A DNA stretch of 21,955 nt from NCBI RefSeq assembly GCF_004359215.1, contig NC_090612.1, forward strand, positions 5,487,846-5,509,800, given 5' to 3'. The notes under the pieces were generated by a model. It did no database searches, was not told the origin of the DNA, and saw nothing but the letters and a program-made list of their open reading frames with translations. Of this stretch, positions 1 through 9,944 are shown one piece after another. A program made the translations under genes and the position numbers. The first letter of the stretch is position 1; each line of letters starts with the position of its first letter. The stretch is from Bremia lactucae (Eukaryota; Oomycota; Peronosporomycetes; Peronosporales; Peronosporaceae).

Positions 1-7
1 ACTGGTC

Positions 8-79
8 GCGCGGGTAGCTCAGTGGTAGAGCGTTCGATTGCAGCTCGAATGGTCACTGGTTCAATCCCGGTCCCGCGCT
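8..79 (+). tRNA. tRNA-Cys (GCA), intact
   Basis: A full cloverleaf can be folded. The acceptor is GCGCGGG (8-14) with CCCGCGC (72-78), seven perfect pairs. The D stem is GCTC/GAGC (17-20, 28-31). The anticodon stem is TTCGA/TCGAA (33-37, 45-49) around loop TTGCAGC, with anticodon GCA at 40-42. The T stem is ACTGG/CCGGT (55-59, 67-71) with one G-T pair and loop TTCAATC. The discriminator base is T79, the usual one for tRNA-Cys. There is no intron and CCA is not encoded, as expected in a eukaryotic nucleus. A TTTT run near 116 could serve as the pol III terminator. Confidence 0.95.
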
Positions 80-274
80 TCGTTCGTGTATCACCAAAGC
101 ATCGTAGCGCTAGATTTTACTACAACTGCTTCTTACCGATTGTAGAAGAATCATAAATGCGTTGCAGGGACGAACGGAATACTGATGGAATGAAGCTCAC
201 AAGTAGACTACTGTTTGAGCTTAAAATGAGAGAAATCTGCGTCAATTGTAGTGTAGGGTTAAGTGCCACTGGTC

Positions 275-346
275 GAGCGGGTAGCTCAGTGGTAGAGCGT
301 TCGATTGCAGCTCGAATGGTCACTGGTTCAATCCCGGTCCCGCGCT
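275..346 (+). tRNA. tRNA-Cys (GCA), one acceptor mismatch
   Basis: This is the second tandem copy. It has the same D, anticodon and T arms as the first, with anticodon GCA at 307-309 and discriminator T346. The only change in the body is C to A at the second acceptor position (276), which gives an A-G mismatch opposite G344. The gene could still be transcribed, but processing or charging may be weakened. It may be functional or early in decay. Confidence 0.85.
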
Positions 347-542
347 TCGTATCGTGTATCACCAAAGCATCGTAGCGCTAGATTTTACTACAACTGCTTC
401 TTACCGATTGTAGAAGAATCATAAATGCGTTGCAGGGACGAACGGACTACTGATGGAATGAAGCTCACAAGTACACTACTGTTTGAGCTTAAAATGAGAG
501 AAATATGCGTCAATTGTAGTGAACAATTAAGTGCGACTGGCC

Positions 543-594
543 GAGCGGGTACCTCAGTGGTAGAGCGTTCGATTGCAGCGATCGGTTTCGCGCT
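543..594 (+). pseudogene. tRNA-Cys pseudogene
   Basis: The third tandem copy keeps the 5' acceptor (with the same A change as copy 2), the D loop and the anticodon loop with GCA at 575-577. The D stem is broken by G to C at 552. About 20 bp are missing after the anticodon loop, removing the 3' half of the anticodon stem, the variable region and most of the T arm, including the internal B box. Pol III transcription and a stable tRNA fold are therefore not expected. Confidence 0.9.
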
Positions 595-879
595 TCGTAT
601 CATGTATCACCAAAGCGTCGTAGCACTTGATTTTACTACAACTCCTTTTTACCGATCGGAGAAGATTTCTAAATGCGTTGTAGGAACGATCGGACTACTG
701 ATGGAATGAAGCTCACAAGTACACTACTGTTTGAGCTTAAAATGAGACGAATCTCCGTCAATTGCAGTGAAGGGTTAAGTGCGTACTCGAAAAGAAATCT
801 CCTCAAATCGTTAAGGATGAGGTGAATAGACTTCAGCATCGCGTGAGATCCCTGTGGATAGGTGGATAGATCTGTGGAC

Positions 880-2700
880 AGATCCCAGGAAGAAGCTGAG
901 GCATTGAATGTCTTGGCTAATGTTGGATCAAGAGTAAGTGCTTATACTGTTGATCTGTATGCGCCTCCGAAGTTAACTTCGGAGATAATTCAATTATCAA
1001 TCCTAGAACCTAAACGGTTCTAGAGAAATCTGCATAGTGGTAGAATTAACTAGATCTGCGTACTCGTCACAGAGAACGAATACGTAACTGATATTCGGTC
1101 AGCGCTAATTTTTGCTGAGAACGAACGGGTTCTCAGCAGCTTATCGATGGACGAAAGTGTCCTCGATGTGAAGACTCGGATTGAGAGATATACTACTCAA
1201 TCTTGGGAGTCAGTAAAAACAAATCTTTATACAAGGACTTGTTTGAATTCAGTATGTATTCTCTGAAGCATTTCCATGCGAGTTGCCTAAGGATAGAGGC
1301 ACTAGACATGAGATCGAGCTCAAACCGGGCTCGAAGTACTGTGTCATGATGCAGTGGCCACTGCCTAGTGGACAAGTACTTGCGATCGATAATTTTTCGA
1401 TGGATCGATTAAAAGCGGGCCATATAAGGGAGTCAACCTCCCCACGTAGCTCACTAACCTTCTGTGCGAAAGGCTACAGAAGGGTTGCGGATAGTGCACG
1501 CATTCAATAAAATGAATGCTGCAACGGCACCGACTCAAACATTGATACCTAGAAAAGACGTAATCATAGATGGTATTCCATCTTTTTGTCATTGGATCTG
1601 ATGGATGGATTTGATCAGATCCTTATGCGTGAACGGGACTCCCGTACACATCCGTGAGCACTTCCAGTGGAATGCTTTGGGAATGGCTAGTAATGTCATA
1701 GAGAATTAGTTACGTCCCTGCAACATTCGACAGAGGCGTAACAAATATGTAAAGAGCGGTGCGAATATTCGCACCGAATTATTTTGACGATGCATTCGTC
1801 CATTGCCGGGCTGTGGGCGGAAAGACGGACGTGGAAGTTCATAAAACTCACGTTCGTTAGGTTCTTACACTTTTGCGAAAGCATAAGTTGTACGCAAGTC
1901 TCAAAAAGCGTATATTAGCTGCAAGCGAAATACCACTTCTTGGGTGCATCGTCGGTAAACACACCATGCGCCCTGATCCCGAAAAGGTCAAGGCAATTAC
2001 CGACTGGCCAGTTCCAGTCGATGTCAAGGGACTTAGAAAGTTCTTCTTTGGGATAGCGGCGTACTTGCACAAGTACTCTCGCAATTATGCAGAGATGACA
2101 GTTCATCTCTCTCGTCTCTTGAAAAAAAGACGTGAAATGGTTATGGAACGCTGGTTGTCAGCGTTCCTTTGAAGGGATTAAGCAAAGCTTGATGCAATCG
2201 CCCATCTTGGCGATTGCAGATCAAGACAGACCATTCCATGTGGTCTGTGATGCCAGCGATTTCGCAATCGGCTGTGCGATAATGCAATACGTACGATACA
2301 GACGGCGCGCGGCGCGTCGTCTATTACCAATTGCGTCAGCTGCAACTAGCTGAACGCAATTACATAGTGCATGACAAAGAACTCCTTGACGTAAAATATG
2401 CACTAACTAAATTTAAGGTATATATCCTCGGAGATAGACCGTTCAATGTAAATACGGACCATGCGTCATTGCGCACGGCCGTAATAGCCCACACCTCTCG
2501 CAAAGAATGGCAAGGTGGCCATCCTTCTTCGCGAAGCATAACTTCTCCGTGGAATATAAACCAGGACGACTTAATGTCGTCGCTGATGCGTTATCACGCC
2601 GACCCGATTTCGAGTCGGCTGCGTACTCCAACAGTGAAACAATCCCACTGTTGCAACACTCATTGCAAAAGTTCCGTCATAAACTTTGTTTGATGACATA
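880..2700 (+). pseudogene. Broken RT-RNase H of element A1
   Basis: The protease-RT linker reads from about 880 (includes RVSAYTVDLYAPPKL) and stops at 1021. RT fingers follow from 1283, with KDRGTRHEIELKPG and QWPLP, then GHIREST near 1419-1440. The catalytic YFDD motif is present at 1780-1791, with an in-frame TAG shortly after (1858). RT thumb and connection continue at 1873-2172. RNase H follows with VVCDASDFAIGCA (from about 2238), HDKELL (about 2370) and TDHASLR (about 2456), then NVVADALSRRPDF near 2570-2610 in another frame. At least four frameshifts and several stops are needed to follow the protein. Residues are mostly conserved, so decay is recent enough for clear recognition. Confidence 0.9.
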
Positions 2701-2869
2701 AAGAAAGCATACACCAAAGATAAAGACCTTCTGCGTTTAATGGATCATATGAATCCATCCAATATTTTTTTTTAAGATTTATCGGTTTTATATCGATCAT
2801 CATACGATCGATACACAACACGCAACGGCTTATGTACTACACAGCCGTTGCAGGCGACACTCCACGTGT

Positions 2870-4660
2870 CGTTCGTCCATGCTCACAATAATTTGCGCTA
2901 GTGCTTCACGTCAGTGTCACGATGCACCGGCAAGTGGGCATCGTGGACGTGAGAGAAACTTATCTCACAGTAAGTCGCGACCTCTACTGGCCCAGCCAGT
3001 ATTAGTTCTTGCGCAAGTACATTCGAGCTTGCGAGGTATGTCAACGGATGAAGCCTAGCCCTTCATCTCGTGCACCTCTCCAACCTCTACCACTTCCGGC
3101 AGAATGTTGGCAGTCCGTATCTATGAACTTCGTCTTCGGATTTCCCGGAAACGAACACAAAAACAATGGAATCTTTGTTTTTGTAGACAGATTCAGCAAG
3201 ATGGTACATCTTGCTGCGATACCAGAGTCAATTACGGCTCCGGATTTTGCCCGTGTCTTTATCGACACGGTATTCAAACTCCATGGGTTACTTCGTGAAT
3301 TGATCTCGGATAGAGATCCACAATTCACGGCGGAGTTTTGACAATCCGTGCTCCGATCTCTCGGAACACGGCTAACTATGTCAACTTCTGACGAAACTTC
3401 AGACGAAATGCGTAAATTGCGTCCTCGAAAAGATACTTCGAGGTTGCGTCCATCCCGAATTGGAGCGATATCTTACCGATGGTCGATTTCGCCATCAACA
3501 ATTCCGTGCATGCGTCCACAATGCATAAACCGTTCTTCGTGAATGGCTTACGCCATCCTCGCATACCCACCCAATTAGAGGGATCCTCTAGTTTAAGGGG
3601 GATGACTCGCACGAGCAAAACCATTTCTAACGCATGCTCATCACGCGTCGAAGTTAACAACGACGCGAGTGATGTCGATGTCGAAGATATCGACATCGAA
3701 GACGAGAATGATCTCATGGCAGTACGCACAAAGCGTACTGTAAAAGACAAAACAAATGAGTCAGCAGAAGAATTTCTGCTAACTCGAAAATCAATAATCC
3801 GTTTCGTTCAGGATTCCATTGCTAACGCAGTGGACCGACAGAAACGGAATGCAGACAAACATGGAAGAGCAAATGTTCATTCATTTAAAGTTAATGATCT
3901 AGTGCTACTCTCTACGGTAAACTTACCGAAGCGATTAGTCACTAATGTGGGTAGCAGTAAACTACTACCCAAGTTCATTGGTCCTTTCTGTGTACTGCAT
4001 CGAAGAGGCAATGCGTACACAATAGAATTGCCACGTAGGATGCGAACGCATCCTACGTTTTACGTTGGTCGGCTCCGCCCGTACCATCAGTACGCGGCAT
4101 CTTCCGAGGTAGGATCTGACCACCTTTTTTAAGAATCCTTAAGAGATTCTTGTGGTCACGAACCAGATTATCATGCTTAATCCTTATGTCGGGTCCGAAG
4201 ATCCTCGAATCCGCGATGAGCTGACGGCAGCTTATCACGAAGAGCGTGATACTTCCGCTTGTACTCCAATATTGAGAACGCACTCTTCGAACGGTTGGAA
4301 AACCGCTCGAATATAGTGAGCCTGCACCGTCTGCTTCAACGAGTGACCCTTACCGCGCTCTGTTAAGACGCTTCTCCAATACATGGAGGTAGCGGTTGAG
4401 TTTGTCGATCTTCGACTCTAGATCCGACACGGGTCGGAACTATTCACTACAGCGATTGGTGGATTCCCACGGTGGTCAACGTTTCTTAGGGGAACGTATT
4501 CTAAACCACCGTGATGTGAAGGGGAAGCGAACGAGTTATCTGGTTCGCTGGCGCGGTTATCCACCTTCTCATGACAGCTGAGAGCCTCGTTCCCAGCTGG
4601 TTGTTGACGTTAAGGGCCTCGTCCATCAGTATGACGAGATCCATCCGATGAATCAGTAGG
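2870..4660 (+). pseudogene. Broken integrase with chromodomain, element A1
   Basis: The zinc-binding region is recognisable from about 2915 (HDAPASGHRGRE) to CEVCQR at about 3030-3050. The DDE core reads 3009-3341 and contains VDRFSKMVHLA and ISDRDPQF; the usual first catalytic Asp position reads Asn in MNFVFGFP. A TGA follows at 3339. The C-terminal half (3479-4132) has an acidic stretch (VDVEDIDIEDEND), KRNADKHGRAN and a GPY/F-like module ending in HPTFYVGRLRPYH. The chromodomain reads from about 4456 with LVDSHGGQRFL and SYLVRWRGYPPSHDS, then a TGA at 4579-4581 where the A3 copy has TGG (Trp). In chromoviruses this domain is known to bind modified histones and steer integration. Confidence 0.9.
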
Positions 4661-5289
4661 CCTACCGGAAAACACGCGCCCCTGGCGCTTGTAAATTTAT
4701 TGCAAGACGTTATCGAGATGCGAGCCCTTCCCCAGGGCGAAGAGAGGGAATACACATCCCCTTTGTGGGGAGTAGTCTCTCCAGACAAGATACTGACTAG
4801 CCGTTCGGGCGAAAGCCACGGCTTCTTCTCAGGGGCAAGACTAGACATTTTAGTGTCTACGCTCACCTGAGTGGTACTCACTGAAGCATGGGTACCACAA
4901 GAACTTTTATTACGATGGCTTACGCCATCGTCATCACCACGCACATATATAAGTGCGTGTGACGGCACGGGAGACGGTGCTGGCGATGGAGAATCATCCT
5001 CATCGTCGGTACCAAACATGCTATAGCGAACGCTATTAGCACGTCTATACGATTGAGTACCCTCATTCAAAGGCTCATAGTCAGCTGCCTGACGACGATC
5101 AGGCGACTGTTCTGCTTCCCTGAGTCGGCTATTTCGTCCGACATGCGGGAGAAGATGATACTACGGCAGACGAAATGTCTGCCGCAAGAGACAATAATGC
5201 GTCGCCCGCGGCTGCATGTATCGCAGCCGAAGGCGCCGCATAGTCGCATACCGCATGGACTCGTTAACCATACGATAGCCAATCATCAT
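3965..5289 (-). pseudogene. Antisense ORF (aORF) of element A1, degraded
   Basis: On the strand opposite to pol, a coding region reads leftward from a probable ATG at 5289 (just inside the polypurine tract) to a stop near 3965. Its best open block is 5070-4501 (about 189 codons). It aligns through most of its length with the plus-strand ORF at 12590-14397 in element A3, for example GDDDGVSHRNKSSCGT here and GDDNGVSHRNKSSCGT there. Compared with A3 it lacks about 119 central residues (A3 13206-13563), an in-frame loss. It overlaps integrase tail, linker and chromodomain of A1 on the plus strand. No known domain is recognised. The N-terminal part is acidic and Ser/Pro-rich. Confidence 0.7.
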
Positions 5290-5351
5290 CGTTTTTAATT
5301 AAGTGGTCTTATTGTGACCACTCTATTCAATGACAGGCATAGTGATTGTCG

Positions 5352-5367
5352 TTTAAGGAAAGGGTGA
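5352..5367 (+). promoter_or_regulatory. Polypurine tract of A1
   Basis: A purine-rich stretch (TTTAAGGAAAGGGTGA) directly abuts the TGTAAC start of the LTR. This is the expected priming site for plus-strand DNA synthesis. It fixes the element orientation as plus strand and shows that 5368-5797 is the 3' LTR. Confidence 0.85.
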
Positions 5368-5797
5368 TGTAACGGGGTATAATGTTACATGAAATTAACA
5401 CTTATGGTTGTTAATTAATATATTATATAAAAGGTAGAGAATGTTTGAAGAATATTACTTTACATGGTAATATTCGGAAAGCTTATCCATATGACATTAT
5501 ATAACTTGCTCCGCGGTCCAGTCAGCACTGGACGCGCGCAATGAGAGAGACAGATAAGACTTTATTATATGTTGTGTATTAGTATATAATTAAGTCAGTA
5601 TAAAATAGATAGAAACAGAAGAGCTTTATTATATTACATACAGTTTACTTTGAACCCTCTTTTAAAGCAAGTTTTTTTAAGAGAGTCTTCCTCTCCACGT
5701 ACTAATGTACGTGAAGCGGCGTGAGGCACCACTCGCACTGAAGCAGTGCGAAGTGGACTTGTACTGAAGCAGTACAAGTCAGCAGTGCACCGTTACA
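5368..5797 (+). repeat. 3' LTR of element A1 (430 bp)
   Basis: It begins TGTAACGGGG and ends CACCGTTACA, matching the two family A LTRs at 10269-10718 and 12063-12512 in order and content, with many substitutions. It contains successive hairpins, including GAATATTAC/GTAATATTC (5450-5458, 5467-5475), CACGTAC/GTACGTG near 5697-5714 and ACTTGTACTG/CAGTACAAGT near 5757-5779. It is clearly more diverged from the other two LTRs than they are from each other, so A1 is a separate subfamily or an older insertion. Confidence 0.88.
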
Positions 5798-6115
5798 AGG
5801 TCACCTTTCGCTAGCACTACCTCAATATTAGCTAACCTACACAAATAACAGTGAAGGTGAAGGCGTCTTCGAGTGCTTCACGTACACGACGCGCAGATGA
5901 AGGTTTAAAGTTGCTAAAGTTCTTATCAGCTGAAGGTCAATACCAAGGAAGACTTTGTATGTGGAAAACGTAGAGCTGTATTAATATATCTAAGTTCCTA
6001 CGTACTGATACTTCATAGTCTCCTGACTTCATATGTTAATATGAAACTATGTATTCATTGTCCAACGTTCATTCGCGCGTCTAGCAGCGAGTGGGGCTGA
6101 TTAGAAGACATAAAT
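5798..6115 (+). repeat. Repeat following the LTR, second copy at 10919-11235
   Basis: This stretch aligns with 10919-11235. Both contain CAGTGAAGGTGA or TAGTGAAGGTGA, then TTCACGTACACGACG, AAGCTGTA or GAGCTGTA, TTCCTACGTA, and a shared end around GCGTCTAGCAGCGA followed by GGGGCTGATTA or GGGGTTGATTA. In both places it lies downstream of a family A LTR, directly here and after 200 bp there. It could be the remainder of a longer or different LTR. No coding potential is seen. Confidence 0.75.
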
Positions 6116-6576
6116 CACCCAATGAACAGAATTGTCACATCACTGCCACAATATAGCATGTATGCTAATATTGACAATCTTATTAATATAGAAATTTTAT
6201 TATCCTCCTTATCTTTTATCTCGTTACGAATACCGTTTGGAACGGGATGTCCCGTTACATAAACATTATTTCCAATCAGTGGAAATAAATAAAGAAGTAC
6301 AAAATTGTTTTTTTTTCTCAATTTTGACTTAACAATTCGAATATTACCAAAATTGCTAATATTGAAATGAGATGATTTTTAGTATGTCTGAGTAAATTTT
6401 TTCAGTGCCACTTAGACGTCACATTCAGCTTACATTATTAGCACCTCGGTGGGGGAACAATAGGAGTTGATCAAGCGACCTTGTAGCGGCGCGTTCGTGG
6501 CCTCCTGCCATTATACAGGAAAGTTCGTACTGTATATTTCGTCCCGGCATCTATAAAATTCGTGGTCACCGCGCAA
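6116..6576. other. Intergenic, upstream of the PP4R1-like gene
   Basis: The left part is AT-rich with no believable coding region. A TATAAAA stretch at 6552-6558 lies only about 20 bp before the proposed ATG, too close to be a standard TATA box unless the leader is very short. The promoter probably lies within this segment, but no specific site can be named. Confidence 0.5.
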
Positions 6577-8787
6577 ATGGATTATGAACTGGTGCGCACT
6601 CCCAAGGCAAAAACTTACTTAGACCGATTTCTCACAATCCCGTTTATTTATTTTGTCTCTTAAGGGCGACGAGAAACTTATAAATAACGAGGCAAACGGC
6701 CCGACGTTTGAGGATTTAGCCATCGATGACAGTCTAAGTGACTTGCAGCGCGTCACCAAGTATGTTTGCAGCAATATTGCGCTGCAGCGCGTCATTCACG
6801 TCAAGATGTTGCACGAAACGGCTATTACTGTTGGCTTTCAGGCGACGTGTAATCAGCTGCTCCCTCTCCTTGAACCACTCGTTTGTGACGTCGAATACGT
6901 CGTGCGTCAGCATGTGGCACTACAGTTCCCTCTTCTTTGCCAATTTTTGGTGGAAGCAGAATTTGACGTGGGCTACAAATTGATGTTAGCGAAGCTGATC
7001 CCACTCGTAAGCAAGCTAATCTCAGATGATCAGCACGAGGTGCGATCTGCTGCAAGCGAGAGCCTTGTGGAGATGGCATCTATGGTCAAGTCTGAGGACC
7101 AAGGCCAGCACATTTTGACTATTGTGCTGCCACTAGCTCACGACGATGACAATGAGCAATTTAGAATTTCCGCGGTGTCACTCTACAACGGACTAGCAGA
7201 GCATTTCGGACCGGAATTGTGTCAACAATTTTGCGTGCCAGAACTGATTTCGTTGTCAGAGGATCCGGTTTTTCGAGTACGGAAATCCACGGCGCTAAGC
7301 TTTTCTAATGTCTGTAAAACGGCAGGGGTAGAAATGGGTCGCATTAGACTAGTTCCGGCTTTTCAACGACTAGCAAAGGACGATATATGGGGTGTGCGCA
7401 AGGCTTGCGCTGAGTGTTTGGTTAATGTTGCTTTGGCGCTGGCACCCGCAGACAGAGGGCCATTGTTAGTTCCTCTATTTGAAAGCTTTATTAATGATTC
7501 ATCACGATGGGTTCGCATGGCTGCGTACCAGAGTCTGGGGCCTTTCCTGGCGGCATTAGAAACGAATCATGTTACAGATGAACTTGTTGGCCACTTTACA
7601 AGTATGGCAACCACAGCGGCATCACAATTAGGTGGAAGTGGCGAAGTGGACATCAAATTTCATTGTGCGTTTAATTTTCCGGCGGTAGTGAGTATTGTGG
7701 GCATTACAGGCTGGCGTAAACTCTCACCAACTTTTGAATTGCTTCACAATGATACGTACTGGAAAATTCGGCGGTCATTTGCGTATTCTTTGCATGAGAT
7801 GGCACAGATTCTTGGTCAGGGTATTACTGAAACACAATTAGCCACAGCATTTGACAGTTATCTTCATGACGTGCAGGACGTACGGCTTGGGGCGATGCTG
7901 CACTTTGCTGACTTTTTAGAGAATGTGTCTCCGTCTTTTCGTGAAAGTTATTTGCCAGTACTTGCGGAGTTCGAATCATTCGACAACTCTACCAAGTGGC
8001 GATTCCGTGAAGTGTTGAGTGGTCAACTAGCCCAGCTATGTCGCACTTTCACGCCAGAAGCGACATTTTCTGTGGTTCACCCGTTAGTATTCAAGCTTAT
8101 ATCTGATCCAGTATCTGTTGTCCGAGAACAGAGCTATCATGTACGTGAGTTTTCTAGCGTTATGCTGATAAGTAAATGGCACACAATATATTAAAGTGCT
8201 TCGGTGCTTGAATGATATAGGCATGCCCGCTGCTAGTGGCACGTCTTAGCTCGAACCCAGAGTGGCTGACTGCTGTTGTTGAAAAGTTCAAGACTCTCGC
8301 TATATCTACTCATTACCAGGATAGGCAGTGTTTTATAAAGGTTTGTGCCTCGTTCCTGTCAACAACCTTTCCGGATTTGGGCAAAATGGAATTGGAAAAA
8401 TTGTCTCGGCATTTTTTCTCGTCCAGGCTCGCAACCGTTTTTTTTGCACTTGCCCTGGATCTGGTTTCGAATGTACGCGTTGTGTTTTCTGGAGTTGCAA
8501 TCAAACATCAACAATTGTGCCGTGAACATGCGGAATGTCCAAAGATATTGCGTGAAATTTTGACAGCTACGACGTTTAACTGCGTTGACAAACTTGTTGC
8601 TGCTTTGTCCGAACAAGTAAATGTGCGCCTTAAAGCACAGGTCAACGAAGCCAAGGGTACGAAGACGGAGGGGGACTTGAACCTTATGGAATTTGCCGAT
8701 AAAGAGTGTGACAGCAGCGCTGAAAATAAAATGGATGCGTTTGAGCCTATTGGAAATGCACCTGGAGTCAAGATGATGACATTTTAG
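6577..8787 (+). CDS. PPP4R1: PP4 regulatory subunit 1-like HEAT-repeat protein
   Basis: Proposed exons are 6577-6591, 6665-8140 and 8221-8787, giving about 685 residues. The protein is a chain of HEAT repeats from about residue 25 to 640, with repeated pairs such as EVRSAASESLVEMA, VFRVRKSTALSFSNV, IWGVRKACAECLVNVA and RWVRMAAYQSLGPF. The segment CAFNFPAVVSI followed by WKIRRSFAYSLHEMAQILG is typical of PPP4R1 rather than the 589-residue PP2A A subunit. In other eukaryotes PPP4R1 is a scaffold that binds and directs the PP4 catalytic subunit. The C-terminal ~45 residues form an acidic, non-HEAT tail. The main exon has no ATG near its open start, hence the small first exon; the second intron is well supported. 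The frame is otherwise undamaged, unlike the transposons on both sides. The nearest family members are longer (human about 950 residues), so the central linker is shorter here. Confidence 0.85.
6592..6664 (+). other. Probable intron 1 of the PP4R1-like gene
   Basis: Donor GTGCGC at 6592 follows ATG plus four codons (6577-6591). The acceptor is TTAAG at 6664, after a pyrimidine-rich run (TTTATTTATTTTGTCTC). Both boundaries are phase 0, so the five-codon exon joins GGC GAC GAG in frame. The ATG reading frame itself hits TAA at 6661-6663, inside the acceptor. The donor is not the strongest consensus, so this is an inference that supplies the missing start. Confidence 0.5.
8141..8220 (+). other. 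Intron 2 of the PP4R1-like gene (80 bp, phase 0)
   Basis: The HEAT reading frame is cut by stops after 8140 and resumes in a different frame at 8221. Donor GTACGTGAGT at 8141 and acceptor GATATAG ending at 8220 restore one frame exactly between codons (QSYH then ACPLLVARLSS). Length and donor form fit short oomycete introns. Confidence 0.88.
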
Positions 8788-9389
8788 GCTCGTTTCTTTT
8801 TGCAACTGCACCAAAAACAACTTGCATGATCTTCCTTCGCTACATCGACGGCTTTTCGACCACTTGAAGCAGGCAACGCTACAAAGCAAGCATATATAAA
8901 GAAAGTCCTAAAGGAATCAGCGAAAAATTCTGCGACAAATTTCTAGTGAGTCATGCCGCCGACAGAAATTTGCATTTATTGTGTAGTTTCAATAGAGAGC
9001 TGCTGAGGAGGGACAAGCTCTGTAAAAAAAATTGATGATAGAAGAAGTCAAAAGATAGCTTTCTTGAGGACTGATGAATGAATAGACGAAGCAGCGAACT
9101 ATCTAGGCTCGTAGCAATTGCGAGACTGCACGATAATTCAGTTCAGGTAAAATCGAGCTGAGGAAGCAGCACCCTGGGAACCCAATACTATTGACGACAT
9201 AACTTGTATAACATCTCGCCCAAAATTGATCATATCTCAATACAGTTGACGGTACTGCCTACAGTTAAGGTTTTGCGAACGAAAAGGTAAGTCTTGTTAT
9301 TGTTGTGTTCAGCAGTAAGAGCTTTACATATTTGTCTATCAACTTACTGCTTCTCATAATGACTAATGCTTTCAGGAGTTCAATACTCC
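8788..9389. other. Intergenic between convergent host genes
   Basis: About 600 bp separate the stop of the PP4R1-like gene (plus) from the stop of the PRELI gene (minus), so the two genes converge and the segment should hold both 3' UTRs. No ORF of note, RNA gene or repeat is seen. An intron-like pair (GTAAGT at 9287, TTTCAG ending 9375) is present but has no supported exons. Confidence 0.6.
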
Positions 9390-9944
9390 CTATCCCTCTG
9401 CTGCATCCGCAATTTTACAATAGGCAGGTTGATATGTGCCCTGAAAGATTTCATTGCAGATTTCCTCGACTACTCTAATACCCCTAGCTGCCGTATCGGA
9501 GCCACGATTGATGGAGAACTTCTCAAGCTTCCGGCCAAAAATCGGCACAAAAGCAGTCACCTTCGCTTCGGCCTCGTACAACGTCTTCTGTGAGTCGTCC
9601 GGGTGTACCGAGTATACGCACGTTTCTTCAACAGTCGCAACGGACCGCAGTGACAAATTAGTGGATTTAAGTACTAGATGCTTTCGCTGAGGGTCACAAG
9701 TCGTTTCCTCTAGAACATAAGTGGAGTCTCCGATGGCAGAGCGAACCCAGCCAGGGAGATTTCTCTGCGTTACCTTTGCCAATCGCGTAGTCACGAGGCA
9801 GCCTTGAGCATCCAAATATCGGTCTAAAACATCCACACGCTCTATGTGCGAAAGATGCTCATTCGGATACTTGTTCCAGAAGGCACGCGTGACGACGTCC
9901 CAATTAAACGGGTACACGTGACGTGTCTCGCTAATGTGCACCAT
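9390..9944 (-). CDS. PRELI/MSF1 domain lipid-transfer protein
   Basis: An intact single-exon ORF of 184 codons, ATG at 9944 (context ATCATGG) and TAG at 9390. The PRELI/MSF1 domain fills nearly the whole protein. Visible family features are an N-terminal WDVVTRAFWNKYPNE, then VDVLDRYLD, a middle LPGWVRSAIG, LKSTNLSL and the C-terminal EAKVTAFVP. Length matches the 170-220 residue family range. The VDVLDR and LKSTN signatures suit the slowmo/PRELID3 branch better than PRELID1. Family members work in the mitochondrial intermembrane space with a small TRIAP1/Mdm35 partner and shuttle phosphatidic acid or phosphatidylserine between membranes; that role is inferred here. No separate targeting peptide is seen, which is normal for the family. 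Confidence 0.93.
   Translation of the reverse strand: MVHISETRHVYPFNWDVVTRAFWNKYPNEHLSHIERVDVLDRYLDAQGCLVTTRLAKVTQRNLPGWVRSAIGDSTYVLEETTCDPQRKHLVLKSTNLSLRSVATVEETCVYSVHPDDSQKTLYEAEAKVTAFVPIFGRKLEKFSINRGSDTAARGIRVVEEICNEIFQGTYQPAYCKIADAAEG

Larger units (their letters stand above)
1..782. repeat. Three tandem ~267-bp units carrying tRNA-Cys
   Basis: Units run 1-267, 268-535 and 536-782. They align along their whole length, with the same tRNA body, the same spacer with a TTTT run about 37 bp after the tRNA, and the same unit end. Unit 3 is about 20 bp shorter because of a loss inside its tRNA. Divergence is low between units 1 and 2 and higher in unit 3, so unit 3 is decaying or older. The array may continue to the left of the window. 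Confidence 0.93.
835..5797 (+). mobile_element. Element A1: Ty3/gypsy chromovirus, 5'-truncated
   Basis: Reading along the plus strand: protease-RT linker (~880-1250), RT (~1270-2140), RNase H (~2170-2700), integrase (~2870-4090), linker, chromodomain (~4440-4660), an antisense ORF region (3965-5289 on the minus strand), polypurine tract (5352-5367) and 3' LTR (5368-5797). The 5' LTR, primer binding site, gag and protease are absent. The left edge is placed only roughly, after the tRNA array. Many frameshifts and stops make the copy inactive. Confidence 0.88.

Noticed and set aside
157..709. Short plus- and minus-strand ORFs inside the tRNA repeat
   Set aside because: They repeat only because the 267-bp unit repeats, run through the tRNA genes, and resemble no protein.
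6115..6321. Minus-strand ORF of 68 codons with hydrophobic stretches
   Set aside because: It lies in AT-rich intergenic DNA, has no recognised domain, and its hydrophobic residues reflect base composition.
8359..8889. Minus-strand ORF of 176 codons opposite the PP4R1-like gene
   Set aside because: It lies antisense to a well-supported HEAT exon, has low-complexity composition and no recognisable domain.
9287..9375. Intron-like pair GTAAGT...TTTCAG downstream of the PP4R1-like gene
   Set aside because: The flanking frames are short and unsupported. It could be a 3' UTR intron, but the sequence alone does not show it.
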